This document shows, in pieces, positions 43,582 to 51,538 of a stretch of 64,000 bases of DNA. A program made the position numbers and the translations under genes. The notes beneath the pieces are model-generated. The model was not told the origin of the DNA. It was given only the letters and a program-made list of their open reading frames with translations, and ran no database searches. Source of the stretch: a virus. Location: IMG/VR virus record IMGVR_UViG_3300007760_000743, positions 1 through 64,000 of that record. One strand, written 5' to 3'. Position 1 is the stretch's first letter; each line of letters begins with the position of its first letter.

Positions 43582-44713
43582 CTCTTCTCCATTGTTCTCC
43601 CGTGCCTGTCATAATGTCAATCATTCTATCTATTGTACCGTCTGTCCAATCAGATATTTGACCTATACTAGGGGATGGTTTCATTAATAATACTTTTAAT
43701 TTTTCCATTGCGTCTCTACCGCTCCATGGAATATACATTCTTGTTTCATCGTTAGCAAATACTTCTGGAAATGTTCTGTATGCTGGAAACAATACGTTTG
43801 TGCCTAATGAGTCTGCTTCTGATACTGTATTGGATGTCCAATCTTGTAATGCACAATTAAACAATACTCTTGAATCTGCAAGTATGTTGTAGTATTCATT
43901 CTTTTTTAAATTTTCATATATTTTTAATGTACCGTCTTGTTCCATTATTCTTGCTCTGTTTACATAAGAAGTGTTATTACTTCTTAAAGGACCGCCACAA
44001 CATATTGCAAATTCTACTTCTGGTAATTTTGGATTTGCTTTCCAGTGATCAATCATATCCATAAAAAATCCTGGTTGTTTTTCTTGATCCCATCTTGCTC
44101 CAAATATTACTCTCATTTTTCTATCATTAAATGCTTTTCTATTAGGAACTCTTTCTTGTACTTCTTCTTTGCCAAAACTTAAACCAGATATATTGTATAT
44201 AGGTGCTTTCCAGTTTGCTATACGCATATGTGCAACCATTTCTTCGTTTGTTGCAAGTATATTGACATTTGGAATTTCATTACACATCTGTTCATATAAA
44301 CTCATCCATTTGCTCATTCCCCAAACGTGTACAAAGTCATCAGGATCAATTGCCTGTGCTAAACATCTCAAATATATTGTTGGCATATGCTCTTTGTCAA
44401 CTTGGTGTAAAATATATGGAAGAGATTCCATTCCTGGTTGGAACATATCCTCAAAAAATATTATATCCTCGGAAGTAACTTCGCCAGCTTTCATCATTTG
44501 TACAAGATTCATCATTTGGCTCATACCAAAATAACTTCTGCCATGTGCATCTAAAACTTGTCCTGTTACTATTGCTTTTGAATCGTCAATAGTAGTACCT
44601 GGAACAATCACATAGTCAATATCACGTTTTTTATAAACACGTTTAGTCCATTCTGTTAATTGTAATGTATATCGTCCTTCATAGGGTTCTAAACCCATGT
44701 AAAATATTTTCAA
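43538..44713 (-). CDS. GT-B-type glycosyltransferase-like protein
   Basis: 391 aa. MKIFYMGLEPYEGRYTLQL opens a Rossmann domain; IFGARWDQEKQPGFFMDMI opens the second, as in GT-B phage enzymes; a late NTVSEADSLGTNVLFP stretch matches the donor-site E-x7-E region. It overlaps galE by 44 bp downstream. The acceptor is unknown: glycosylated DNA bases, fibres or host glycans are options. Confidence 0.7.
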   Translation of the reverse strand: MKIFYMGLEPYEGRYTLQLTEWTKRVYKKRDIDYVIVPGTTIDDSKAIVTGQVLDAHGRSYFGMSQMMNLVQMMKAGEVTSEDIIFFEDMFQPGMESLPYILHQVDKEHMPTIYLRCLAQAIDPDDFVHVWGMSKWMSLYEQMCNEIPNVNILATNEEMVAHMRIANWKAPIYNISGLSFGKEEVQERVPNRKAFNDRKMRVIFGARWDQEKQPGFFMDMIDHWKANPKLPEVEFAICCGGPLRSNNTSYVNRARIMEQDGTLKIYENLKKNEYYNILADSRVLFNCALQDWTSNTVSEADSLGTNVLFPAYRTFPEVFANDETRMYIPWSGRDAMEKLKVLLMKPSPSIGQISDWTDGTIDRMIDIMTGTGEQWRRDGKHYRTPVSESKY

Positions 44714-45864
44714 TTTAGTACCTCTTTGTATAATTCTGGAAATACTTTTTCGCTATCTAATTTTCTTCTTAAATCCATTTTTTTAATGTTTTGTCTTGTT
44801 AGTTCTATATTAGCATTAAAACCATTTTCAGTCAAATACTTTAAGCAATTTTCCAAACTATTTTGTAGGTAAAATCCTGGTTGTTCAGCAATTTTGTTTT
44901 CAAACATAGTAATAACTTCTTCTTTTATATTTTTTGGTAAATGTCTAACATTTAAAAACAATGGTGTATATAATGGTCCTATTATAAAACTATTATTGTG
45001 AAATCCTATCGATTTAAAGTAATCAATGCAATCAAATATGCTTTTGTAGTTTAAAATGAAATACAACATATTAAAACTAATTTTATGATTAAGTGTTTGT
45101 ATGTATTTTAGATTTTTTATAAAGTCTTTCCATGAACTATGGTATCTAATATATTCATATTCCTTATCCATGGATTCAACACTTACCGTCCAATGGACAT
45201 TTTTAAATTTACACAATAATTCAAATACTCCAGTTTTTGTTGAACTTAAATTTGTGTTTACTCTTATATGTACATCTGGATTTTGTTCTAATAATAATTT
45301 TAAAAATTCACGATTTTCGTTTATAAGTAAAGGTTCACCACCAGCAAGATAGATGTTTTTTAATTTTTTAATATTTTTAAAGACATATTGTTTTACTTTT
45401 TCAACATTTCCTTTTTCAAACTCTTGTTTAATGTTTAATTCTTGTGCCCATTTACTACTGTATTCTGGGTAACAATAAACACAGGCCTGATTGCATTTAT
45501 TATTCCATCTGAGATCAACATGACTTAAATCAAAGTTATCTTTTTTGTCTAGTAATTTATTGTCAATGTGTGGGCCTAATTCTTTTGCATAATATAGTCT
45601 ACTACTAATACTTTCAAAATTTGTTGCACGATCTTTTTCTTGAAAATAACAACCTGCACAATTATTTGGGAATTCTTTGTTTAGCATTTGAGCTTTAATC
45701 TCAAGATTCTTTTCTGATTGAAGAATATCTTCTATGCTATTTTGATGTATGTTGCCAATAGTTTCTTTTGAGATAATGCAGTTTTTTACTACACCGTCAG
45801 GTTCTAGTTCAAAACCTGTCCAAGGTAATACACAGAAATTTTTTTCTAGTATTTTTCGTGACAT
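44710..45864 (-). CDS. Radical SAM protein, twitch/SPASM-like type
   Basis: 384 aa. FCVLPWTG opening (Cys11), Cys29, CAGCYFQE (Cys69/72), then CNQACVYC (Cys124/128/131) and AGGEP. Tail MDLRRKLDSEKVFPEL. The GN segment pairs it with 41414-42550. A 4 bp overlap links it to the glycosyltransferase downstream. It lies after a TCTAAATA late-type box. Confidence 0.85.
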   Translation of the reverse strand: MSRKILEKNFCVLPWTGFELEPDGVVKNCIISKETIGNIHQNSIEDILQSEKNLEIKAQMLNKEFPNNCAGCYFQEKDRATNFESISSRLYYAKELGPHIDNKLLDKKDNFDLSHVDLRWNNKCNQACVYCYPEYSSKWAQELNIKQEFEKGNVEKVKQYVFKNIKKLKNIYLAGGEPLLINENREFLKLLLEQNPDVHIRVNTNLSSTKTGVFELLCKFKNVHWTVSVESMDKEYEYIRYHSSWKDFIKNLKYIQTLNHKISFNMLYFILNYKSIFDCIDYFKSIGFHNNSFIIGPLYTPLFLNVRHLPKNIKEEVITMFENKIAEQPGFYLQNSLENCLKYLTENGFNANIELTRQNIKKMDLRRKLDSEKVFPELYKEVLN

Positions 45865-45870
45865 TCATGT

Positions 45871-45878
45871 TATTTAGA
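45871..45878 (-). promoter_or_regulatory. Candidate late-type promoter TCTAAATA, 6 nt before ATG
   Basis: On the minus strand TCTAAATA lies six bases before the ATG at 45864, in the gap after the peroxiredoxin gene. The same octamer with similar spacing precedes the methyltransferase-like gene at 52328. Confidence 0.4.
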
Positions 45879-45882
45879 TGAC

Positions 45883-46413
45883 TTATGCACCCTTCAAATA
45901 ATTTAACATTGTTTTAGCGTCAGAAACCTCAAACGGATCGTTGTCATCACTAGCGTCGTTTTTACCCGGTTCAATAAATTGTTTAACAACTTCTCCGTTA
46001 TCAACAAGCATTGAGTATCTCCAAGACCTCATGCCAAAACCTTGTCCAGGTTTATTCACAAGCATACCCATACCTTGTGTAAATGCACCTTCACCATCGC
46101 CGATTGGTTTAACTTTTGTAATTTTTTCATCTTTAAACCAAGCATTCATTACAAATGCATCATTTACTGATAAGCAATAAACTTCATCTATACCTTGTGC
46201 TTTAATTTCATCATACATTTTTTCATATCCTGGTACTTGTTGTGATGAACAAGTTGGTGTAAATGCTCCTGGAAGTGCAAATACAACGACTTTTTTATTG
46301 TCAAATATTTCTGTAGTATCTACTTCTTTCCATTCACCTCCAATAAATGTACAACCACCTACTGCGTCGTTATCGCCTATTCTTGTTTTAAAATTTACAT
46401 ATGGTACTCTCAT
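45883..46413 (-). CDS. Peroxiredoxin (Prx5/redoxin type)
   Basis: 176 aa. PGAFTPTCSSQQVPGY (Cys55, peroxidatic, in PxxxTxxC), VNDAFVMNAW and a SWRYSMLV segment match Prx5 enzymes that reduce peroxides with thiol donors. No clear resolving Cys follows, so it is probably a 1-Cys type; Cys21 is early. An AAGGAGG ribosome site precedes it. Last gene of the transcript starting at 47.95 kb. May protect infected cells from oxidative stress. Confidence 0.85.
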   Translation of the reverse strand: MRVPYVNFKTRIGDNDAVGGCTFIGGEWKEVDTTEIFDNKKVVVFALPGAFTPTCSSQQVPGYEKMYDEIKAQGIDEVYCLSVNDAFVMNAWFKDEKITKVKPIGDGEGAFTQGMGMLVNKPGQGFGMRSWRYSMLVDNGEVVKQFIEPGKNDASDDNDPFEVSDAKTMLNYLKGA

Positions 46414-46422
46414 CTTGCCTCC

Positions 46423-46662
46423 TTATGTGTTGTCTGATGGCAGTCCGATCCTGTCATTTGAGAAGTCCCTCTCACTGATTGGTTTGGCGCTGATGGCATT
46501 GGCGTCAGTGTAGTTGAAGTCGTTATCTTTGACATATTGGTCTGTAACGAATCCTTCGACCTTCTCCATCGCTTCATGTTTTGATTCTGCTTTTATGTAC
46601 TCGGTTTTGTGTGTCTTAATTTTTTCAGTAAGTTCTATCTTCACTTCGTATAGTTTAGTCAT
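46423..46662 (-). CDS. Hypothetical protein, 79 aa, charged
   Basis: Starts YEVKIELTEKIKTHKTEYIKA, then a Glu/Lys helix; a short beta-plus-helix form. AGGAGAG ribosome site. Overlaps the next gene upstream by 4 bp. No family recognised. Confidence 0.55.
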   Translation of the reverse strand: MTKLYEVKIELTEKIKTHKTEYIKAESKHEAMEKVEGFVTDQYVKDNDFNYTDANAISAKPISERDFSNDRIGLPSDNT

Positions 46663-46979
46663 GCTCTCTCCTTTGTTAGTTTGATTGTGCCGTTAACGGT
46701 GTGTTTAATTCTGTGTGAGTTTTGTAGTGCTAAATGTAAAAAAGTTTCATACTTGTCTTCTTTCACCATTAATGTAACACAGTCATCGTCTTCATTGTCA
46801 TATCCGTGATATGCCCAAATGAAATCTTTGCCATATTTCATACCTAAATTACCTGCGGTAGTGCATATATTTGCTACTGCATCAACAAAAGTATATGAAG
46901 CATTAAGTCCACCTCCACCAATTGGTAGGTAACCCATTCTTGTTGTTGCTCTTTTTTCTTTAAACGTTATTTCTTTCAT
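46659..46979 (-). CDS. Hypothetical protein, 106 aa, in queD-like operon
   Basis: Start taken at 46979 (MKEITFKEKR), overlapping the QueD-like gene by 20 bp. ATTRMGYLPIGGGGLN and FVDAVANICTTAGNLG suggest a compact fold with one Cys and a Gly-rich loop. No family found. The overlap means translation is tied to the QueD-like gene. Confidence 0.55.
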   Translation of the reverse strand: MKEITFKEKRATTRMGYLPIGGGGLNASYTFVDAVANICTTAGNLGMKYGKDFIWAYHGYDNEDDDCVTLMVKEDKYETFLHLALQNSHRIKHTVNGTIKLTKERA

Positions 46980-47397
46980 ATACTGCGTGTGATCCGTTTT
47001 CTCCATCTTCAGAAACATCTATTTCAATTTTTCTGCCAGGATATTTTTTTGTTATTTGAATGTATAAATCATCTGACATCATTTCACAACTTTTAAAGTC
47101 GTTTTGTAATGTACCTTGACTATATAAACTTAAAATCCATCTTTGAAATTGTATAAATTCAATATCTCTATCGTCGTGGAATACTTCTATTGCAACTTTA
47201 AAATGGAACGTATGTCTATGTGGGTATCCTAAAAACGATACATCATATTCATCACCTGTTTTTAATTTTGGATCTTCTAATGCCGCTGGGTATTTGTGCA
47301 TACCTTCCTTACGGAAAGTAACCCATATCATTTTACTTGCTTTACTCAAGTTTTCCGTTAATGCTTGATCTCTTCTTTCTTCTACTTCATTGACCAT
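46960..47397 (-). CDS. queD: QueD-like protein (6-carboxytetrahydropterin synthase T-fold)
   Basis: 145 aa. A GMHKYPAA stretch, then FLGYPHRHTFHFKVAIEVF and a late EDGENGSHAVYE segment fit the T-fold of PTPS/QueD, with His of MHKYP and HRHxFH as zinc ligands. The usual catalytic CxxxHGH is absent, so it may be a divergent phage-type QueD or a relative. FolE, QueE and a DpdA-like gene in the window support a role in 7-deazaguanine synthesis: H2NTP to 6-carboxytetrahydropterin. Confidence 0.6.
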   Translation of the reverse strand: MVNEVEERRDQALTENLSKASKMIWVTFRKEGMHKYPAALEDPKLKTGDEYDVSFLGYPHRHTFHFKVAIEVFHDDRDIEFIQFQRWILSLYSQGTLQNDFKSCEMMSDDLYIQITKKYPGRKIEIDVSEDGENGSHAVYERNNV

Positions 47398-47918
47398 ATT
47401 TTGTTCTCTTCTATTGGTTCATCTTTTATATATTGATCCCATTTAGTAAATCCTGCTTTATCTTTAAAATCTTTCATACTCATTGTCCATACACCGGGAT
47501 TAGTTTTGTTAAAATCAATATCGTCAATTTTAAAACATAGCGATGAGTCTTCTTCTGAATCTGGCATTATAATTGAACAGAACGGAATAAATTTTGGATG
47601 TTTCCAAACTAATGCAAATTTTTGTCCAACCATTTGGTGTAATTCAAAAGGATATTCCACAGTTACATAATAACCGTGTTCTAAAAATTTCATAATTTGT
47701 GCTACTTGCATATACTGATTGTGCATATAACTTCTATTTGCACCATAATAAATTGCTTCAGCATTGGTTATTACAGCCATTTCTTGTATTTGATCAAATG
47801 TTAAATCATTACGAGCAATGAATAGTGTTTGTAAGCCATATGCAGGCGTATGCTCAATTTCCAATCCAGAAAACACAGTAACATCTTTTTTTATACCTGT
47901 TGCATAAGTTCTTTTCAT
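47382..47918 (-). CDS. Conserved phage hypothetical protein beside queD-like gene
   Basis: 178 aa from the ATG at 47918. Mixed alpha/beta (VTVFSGLEIEHTPAYGLQTLF, then YYVTVEYPFELHQMVG and CFKIDDIDFNKTNPG). No QueC P-loop (SGGxDS) is present. A consensus promoter sits seven bases before this ATG, so it is the first, probably leaderless gene of the transcript, ahead of the QueD-like gene. Its constant closeness suggests a deazaguanine-related role; inference only. Confidence 0.65.
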   Translation of the reverse strand: MKRTYATGIKKDVTVFSGLEIEHTPAYGLQTLFIARNDLTFDQIQEMAVITNAEAIYYGANRSYMHNQYMQVAQIMKFLEHGYYVTVEYPFELHQMVGQKFALVWKHPKFIPFCSIIMPDSEEDSSLCFKIDDIDFNKTNPGVWTMSMKDFKDKAGFTKWDQYIKDEPIEENKIWSMK

Positions 47919-47925
47919 TGTTAAC

Positions 47926-47953
47926 ATTATAGCATATCCTAAGATTTTGTCAA
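47926..47953 (-). promoter_or_regulatory. Sigma70-type promoter: TTGACA, 16 bp, TATAAT, 7 nt before ATG
   Basis: On the minus strand TTGACA is at 47953-47948 and TATAAT at 47931-47926, spacer 16 bp, both hexamers consensus. The ATG at 47918 is seven bases downstream. The alternative in-frame ATG at 47927 would lie inside the -10 box, which decides the start at 47918. Confidence 0.8.
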
Positions 47954-48139
47954 TGTTTGTTTGGTTTTAGCGATTGCATCTTTTATCGCAAGTTTGGTTT
48001 TTTTCAAACGCATTAAAAGTTGTTTGCTTTCATCACTTCTATCTTTTTTTCTGTCTTTGGTAAGGTCATCTACCTTTCGATTTAGGTAATCATGATGATC
48101 TTGTAATTTTTTTAATTTTTTGTCTTTTATTTTTGGCAT
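47939..48139 (-). CDS. Small DUF465 (YdcH)-like helical protein, 66 aa
   Basis: Lys-rich helical hairpin: LQDHHDYLNRKVDDLTKDR, then LLMRLKKTKLAIKDAI, the form of DUF465 proteins (H-x-x-L-D, then LKKxKLxLKD). A strong AGGAGGA ribosome site precedes it. DUF465 proteins are mostly bacterial, so this may be host-derived. Function unknown. Confidence 0.6.
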   Translation of the reverse strand: MPKIKDKKLKKLQDHHDYLNRKVDDLTKDRKKDRSDESKQLLMRLKKTKLAIKDAIAKTKQTLTKS

Positions 48140-48140
48140 A

Positions 48141-49313
48141 TTATCCTCCTATTTGTTTAAGTTCTGGTAATACTTCAAATAGACTTTGACCTCTTAATCT
48201 ATCAAGTATTTCCATCCTTTTTAAAAACTCATCTGTATATTTTACATTGTTAAAGTTTTTACTCAAAAAGTTCTTTGTTTGTATTAGACTTTGCTTTAAT
48301 TCACCAAAAAGAATGTTATTAAATTTTGGATTATTTAAAAAAGGTCTATGTAAAAATTCTTCTATATCGTTAATACATTTTTTTTTCATAAAATTTGGAG
48401 CATATATTGAATCAAGATAATATGGATCAGTAACCAATTGAAACCAAATACCACCAAAATCAATATTGCAATTTTCAATGTAATCAAATATCTCATTTAA
48501 TCTTGTCATGTTTAACCATTGTATAGTTGTGTTAAAAGATACTCCAACACCGTTTTTATTAATGTTTTGTAAATTATTTTTAATAGTTTTCCAATTACTA
48601 GGATGTCTAATATAATTTGCTAAATTACCAACTGCATCTATTGATACATTAAAACTAACACTCTTAAATTTCTTACTAATTTCTATAAATTTTTGATTTA
48701 TATTTGTGGCGTTTGTTGTAAAAATAAGTTCAACATTTTTACTATATCCTGATTCTACAATTTTATCAATATAATCTAAGTTACGTTTTATAATTGTTGG
48801 TTCTCCGCCAGTCATGAATACACGTCTTACAAACGGAATCCAATTATCTAATAGTTTCCATGAGTCGTCGTCCAATTCAATTATTTTTTGTTTAGGTGTG
48901 TCTATCCAGTCTTCATTAGGATTATCTAATATCTCTCCTGCAATTTGACTGCTCCATTCACTTACACACATTCTACATTTAAGGTTACATAAGTTTCCTA
49001 AACGTAAATCAAGATAGTATGGTTGCTTATCAATACTGTTGCTTTTAATTGAGTCTATGTGTTCTTTGTAAATTTGATTACTATGTTGTCTTAAACTGCT
49101 ATACCCTCTGTCTTCTTTTTTCCAACAAACTCTGCAACCTGCGTCACGTGTGTTGCTCAACATATTTTGTTGAATTGTTTTGAGTTGTTCAGAAGCCCAA
49201 TATTGTTTTTTTGAATTAAATTTGAGTGGTGTAGTATAGGCACAACAAGGACTTATGATGTTAGATGTAACAAATGCGTGTACAAACGGCATTACGCAAA
49301 AATTATCTTGCAT
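48141..49313 (-). CDS. Radical SAM protein, twitch/SPASM-like type
   Basis: 390 aa. FCVMPFVH opening (Cys6; Phe replaces the Trp of others), CC pair (Cys23/24), CRVCWKKE (Cys60/63), then CNLKCRMC (Cys109/113/116) and TGGEP. Tail LDRLRGQSLFEVLPEL. AGGAGGATA ribosome site. It is between the DpdA-like gene and the small DUF465 gene and shares the CNLKCR form with 14199-15365. Confidence 0.85.
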   Translation of the reverse strand: MQDNFCVMPFVHAFVTSNIISPCCAYTTPLKFNSKKQYWASEQLKTIQQNMLSNTRDAGCRVCWKKEDRGYSSLRQHSNQIYKEHIDSIKSNSIDKQPYYLDLRLGNLCNLKCRMCVSEWSSQIAGEILDNPNEDWIDTPKQKIIELDDDSWKLLDNWIPFVRRVFMTGGEPTIIKRNLDYIDKIVESGYSKNVELIFTTNATNINQKFIEISKKFKSVSFNVSIDAVGNLANYIRHPSNWKTIKNNLQNINKNGVGVSFNTTIQWLNMTRLNEIFDYIENCNIDFGGIWFQLVTDPYYLDSIYAPNFMKKKCINDIEEFLHRPFLNNPKFNNILFGELKQSLIQTKNFLSKNFNNVKYTDEFLKRMEILDRLRGQSLFEVLPELKQIGG

Positions 49314-50764
49314 TATCCTCCTTCAAATAATGAACTAAAGTTGTTTTTACCTTTACCACCACCTGTATGTCTTGCCCAACGTGTTCCTCTTATATCTGCT
49401 AAAAATGGTCTAGCATTATTGATAACTTCCATGGGATTCTCTGATGTGAATACTTCTTCTACAAGTGTATTGAAATATAATATATTTCTTGGAACAAAAT
49501 TACTCATTTCATCGGTTGTATCTGATCCTTTTGTTTTCCTCCAATGTCCTACTTGTGGTTTATATTTTATGCTTTCAATATCGTTTAAATCATTTGCTAC
49601 TTGTACTGCTTTGATTTGATTGTATACATTATGAGCCATCATTAAACAATAACTGAAACTATCCCAGGAAGTTGTACTTTCTTTGTTGTTTTTATTTAGG
49701 TCGCCTTCGCCATACCAACAAACATCTCCCATTGTTAATCTATCTCCAATTTGACTGTGGAATGGAAAAGGTATATTTGAACCTTTCATTCTTTTGTCAT
49801 CTGGTGCTTTATCCATAATAAATGAGAATCTACTTGGAGTAAATGTATTTTGTGTATAAACTAAACCGTTTGCAGTTGATAAAAATGCAGATGCTGAATC
49901 AAAACTTATTGTAACGTTTGGATTGATATGTTTTCTTAGTTGTCTTTGTATTGCAGTTAAGAAACAAGCCCAATCTAATTGTGATGTTCCTAATACGTGA
50001 ATCCAATCTTTGCCATCTAATTGCTTTTCATCTCTCATTACAATTAGTCTTTTAAGTAGTATTTCCATATCACACATATTAATACCACCAAATGCCCAAC
50101 CTTCAAACTCGTATTTTTTCATTTGATCATACCAAATTGTTCCAGTCTCCCAATCATCACCTTGTAGTACATTTAAAAATTTTGTTTGTCCTAATCTATT
50201 TTTTTGGAAATAATCATTATTAAATTTTGTAGCATCTAAACAATCTTGGAAACTGTTTAATCCTGATTTGCCTCTGTTTAAATCATCTGCCGCCCATGTA
50301 GGTACATCTAATGTCATTGACCAGTCTGCAATAAGTTCTAACCAATTTAATATGTTAGATCTAACTTTATTTGCTTTGTTACCTTCAAAATCTTTCCAAT
50401 CAAATTGTATAACACCTTTTGCTATCTGATATCCACCAGAGTCGCCTACTATTGTACTAAATTTTCGATCTCTATTAACACACATAGAATCTCTGTCTGT
50501 AACTTTATCCATATCTAAACAAGCGTGTCCTGCTGAATATAATGCAGTTGGATATGTAAAGTAACCTTCGTCTGGATTAATAAAGTTTAAACCTTCAACT
50601 CCTCTGTCTAAACCTTTTGGAATTCTTTCTGTTGGAATATGAGTACCTTTAGTAACTCTTTGTCTGGAAATGAATGTATTAAAAAAATTGGAAATAGCAG
50701 GCAAGAACACTGCAAAATTTCGATTAAAATCTCCTAAATGTTCTTGCCTTTTATTTTCTGTCAT
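49313..50764 (-). CDS. dpdA: TGT-like DNA transglycosylase (DpdA-type)
   Basis: 483 aa. VGDSGGYQIAKG (Asp108, as in the DSGGxQ loop of tRNA-guanine transglycosylases) and MTLDVPTWA (Asp153, position of the catalytic Asp) are clear; FGGINMC and HVLGTSQL are further barrel-strand matches. No canonical C-terminal zinc site was noticed. Phage relatives (DpdA) exchange guanine in DNA for a 7-deazaguanine. It abuts the sliding-clamp gene (TAATG overlap), as a replication-linked modifier would. tRNA as target cannot be ruled out. Confidence 0.75.
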   Translation of the reverse strand: MTENKRQEHLGDFNRNFAVFLPAISNFFNTFISRQRVTKGTHIPTERIPKGLDRGVEGLNFINPDEGYFTYPTALYSAGHACLDMDKVTDRDSMCVNRDRKFSTIVGDSGGYQIAKGVIQFDWKDFEGNKANKVRSNILNWLELIADWSMTLDVPTWAADDLNRGKSGLNSFQDCLDATKFNNDYFQKNRLGQTKFLNVLQGDDWETGTIWYDQMKKYEFEGWAFGGINMCDMEILLKRLIVMRDEKQLDGKDWIHVLGTSQLDWACFLTAIQRQLRKHINPNVTISFDSASAFLSTANGLVYTQNTFTPSRFSFIMDKAPDDKRMKGSNIPFPFHSQIGDRLTMGDVCWYGEGDLNKNNKESTTSWDSFSYCLMMAHNVYNQIKAVQVANDLNDIESIKYKPQVGHWRKTKGSDTTDEMSNFVPRNILYFNTLVEEVFTSENPMEVINNARPFLADIRGTRWARHTGGGKGKNNFSSLFEGG

Positions 50765-51501
50765 TATTGCGCCTGAGCTGGAATAATATATTGATACTTG
50801 CCAAGTCCTGAATCAACAGAAATCATCATTGCACCTTCGTTAGAAAAATGCAACATAACTTTTGCCGAATCAGAGAGTTTCAGTATTTGCAATACCTGTG
50901 CTACAGGCCAACTCCATCCTTTGTTTAGAGTTCCATTCATTCCGTTTGCAAAAACAAATTCTCCACCGTGTGATGCTTGATCACCAAATGTGAATACCAG
51001 GTTACCATTCTCTGTTCTAACAACAAAAGAATTGTGTTCTGTATTTGCTACTGACTGAAAGTTAAATCTTTGTACACTTGCCACACTTGGTTCAATTTCA
51101 ACGTCCCACTTAACACCTTTAAATTTAACTGTTTTAAGTTTCTCGTTGATAATTTCAGCATTCATAAATCTGTAATCGTTCTTAAAGTCACCTTTTTCAT
51201 TTTCAAAATGAATACCTGTTGGCACTTCAGCGCCATTCCTAGTTCCTTTGAGTACAGTTATTTTTGCTTTTTCTTTATATTCTGGGCACTTCAAGTGAAT
51301 ATCTAGTTTGCCTAACTGTGGCATACCAAAAGTACCAACCATTTCTGATTGTGGTTTGTGAAAAGATCCTTGCAAGATAACTGATCTGTCTTCTGCCATT
51401 GAATCAATGACAGTCTCGTTACTGTCTCCAGTAATTTTAACAAGATCTAAAAATCCCAAGCCATGCGTATGCTTGACAATGTCTTTCAAGATATCTATCA
51501 T
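50764..51501 (-). CDS. gp45: DNA polymerase sliding clamp (gp45)
   Basis: 245 aa, near T4 gp45 (228). LKDIVKHTHGLGFLDLVKITG, DYRFMNAEIINEKLK and a final GLGKYQYIIPAQ stretch match marine T4-like clamps. It forms the processivity ring for gp43 and, in T4, couples replication to late transcription. A promoter eight bases before the ATG implies a nearly leaderless mRNA. The DpdA-like gene follows in the same transcript. Confidence 0.85.
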   Translation of the reverse strand: MIDILKDIVKHTHGLGFLDLVKITGDSNETVIDSMAEDRSVILQGSFHKPQSEMVGTFGMPQLGKLDIHLKCPEYKEKAKITVLKGTRNGAEVPTGIHFENEKGDFKNDYRFMNAEIINEKLKTVKFKGVKWDVEIEPSVASVQRFNFQSVANTEHNSFVVRTENGNLVFTFGDQASHGGEFVFANGMNGTLNKGWSWPVAQVLQILKLSDSAKVMLHFSNEGAMMISVDSGLGKYQYIIPAQAQ

Positions 51502-51509
51502 AGTGCTTT

Positions 51510-51538
51510 ATTATATAGGTTATTCATATATTAATCAA
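51510..51538 (-). promoter_or_regulatory. Sigma70-type promoter for gp45: TTGATT, 17 bp, TATAAT
   Basis: On the minus strand TTGATT is at 51538-51533 and TATAAT at 51515-51510, spacer 17 bp. Eight bases separate it from the gp45 ATG. The -35 overlaps the end of the methyltransferase-like gene. Confidence 0.7.

Noticed and set aside
47382-47918. Possible QueC beside the QueD-like gene
   Set aside because: No SGGxDS P-loop and no Cys zinc site as in QueC, so not called.
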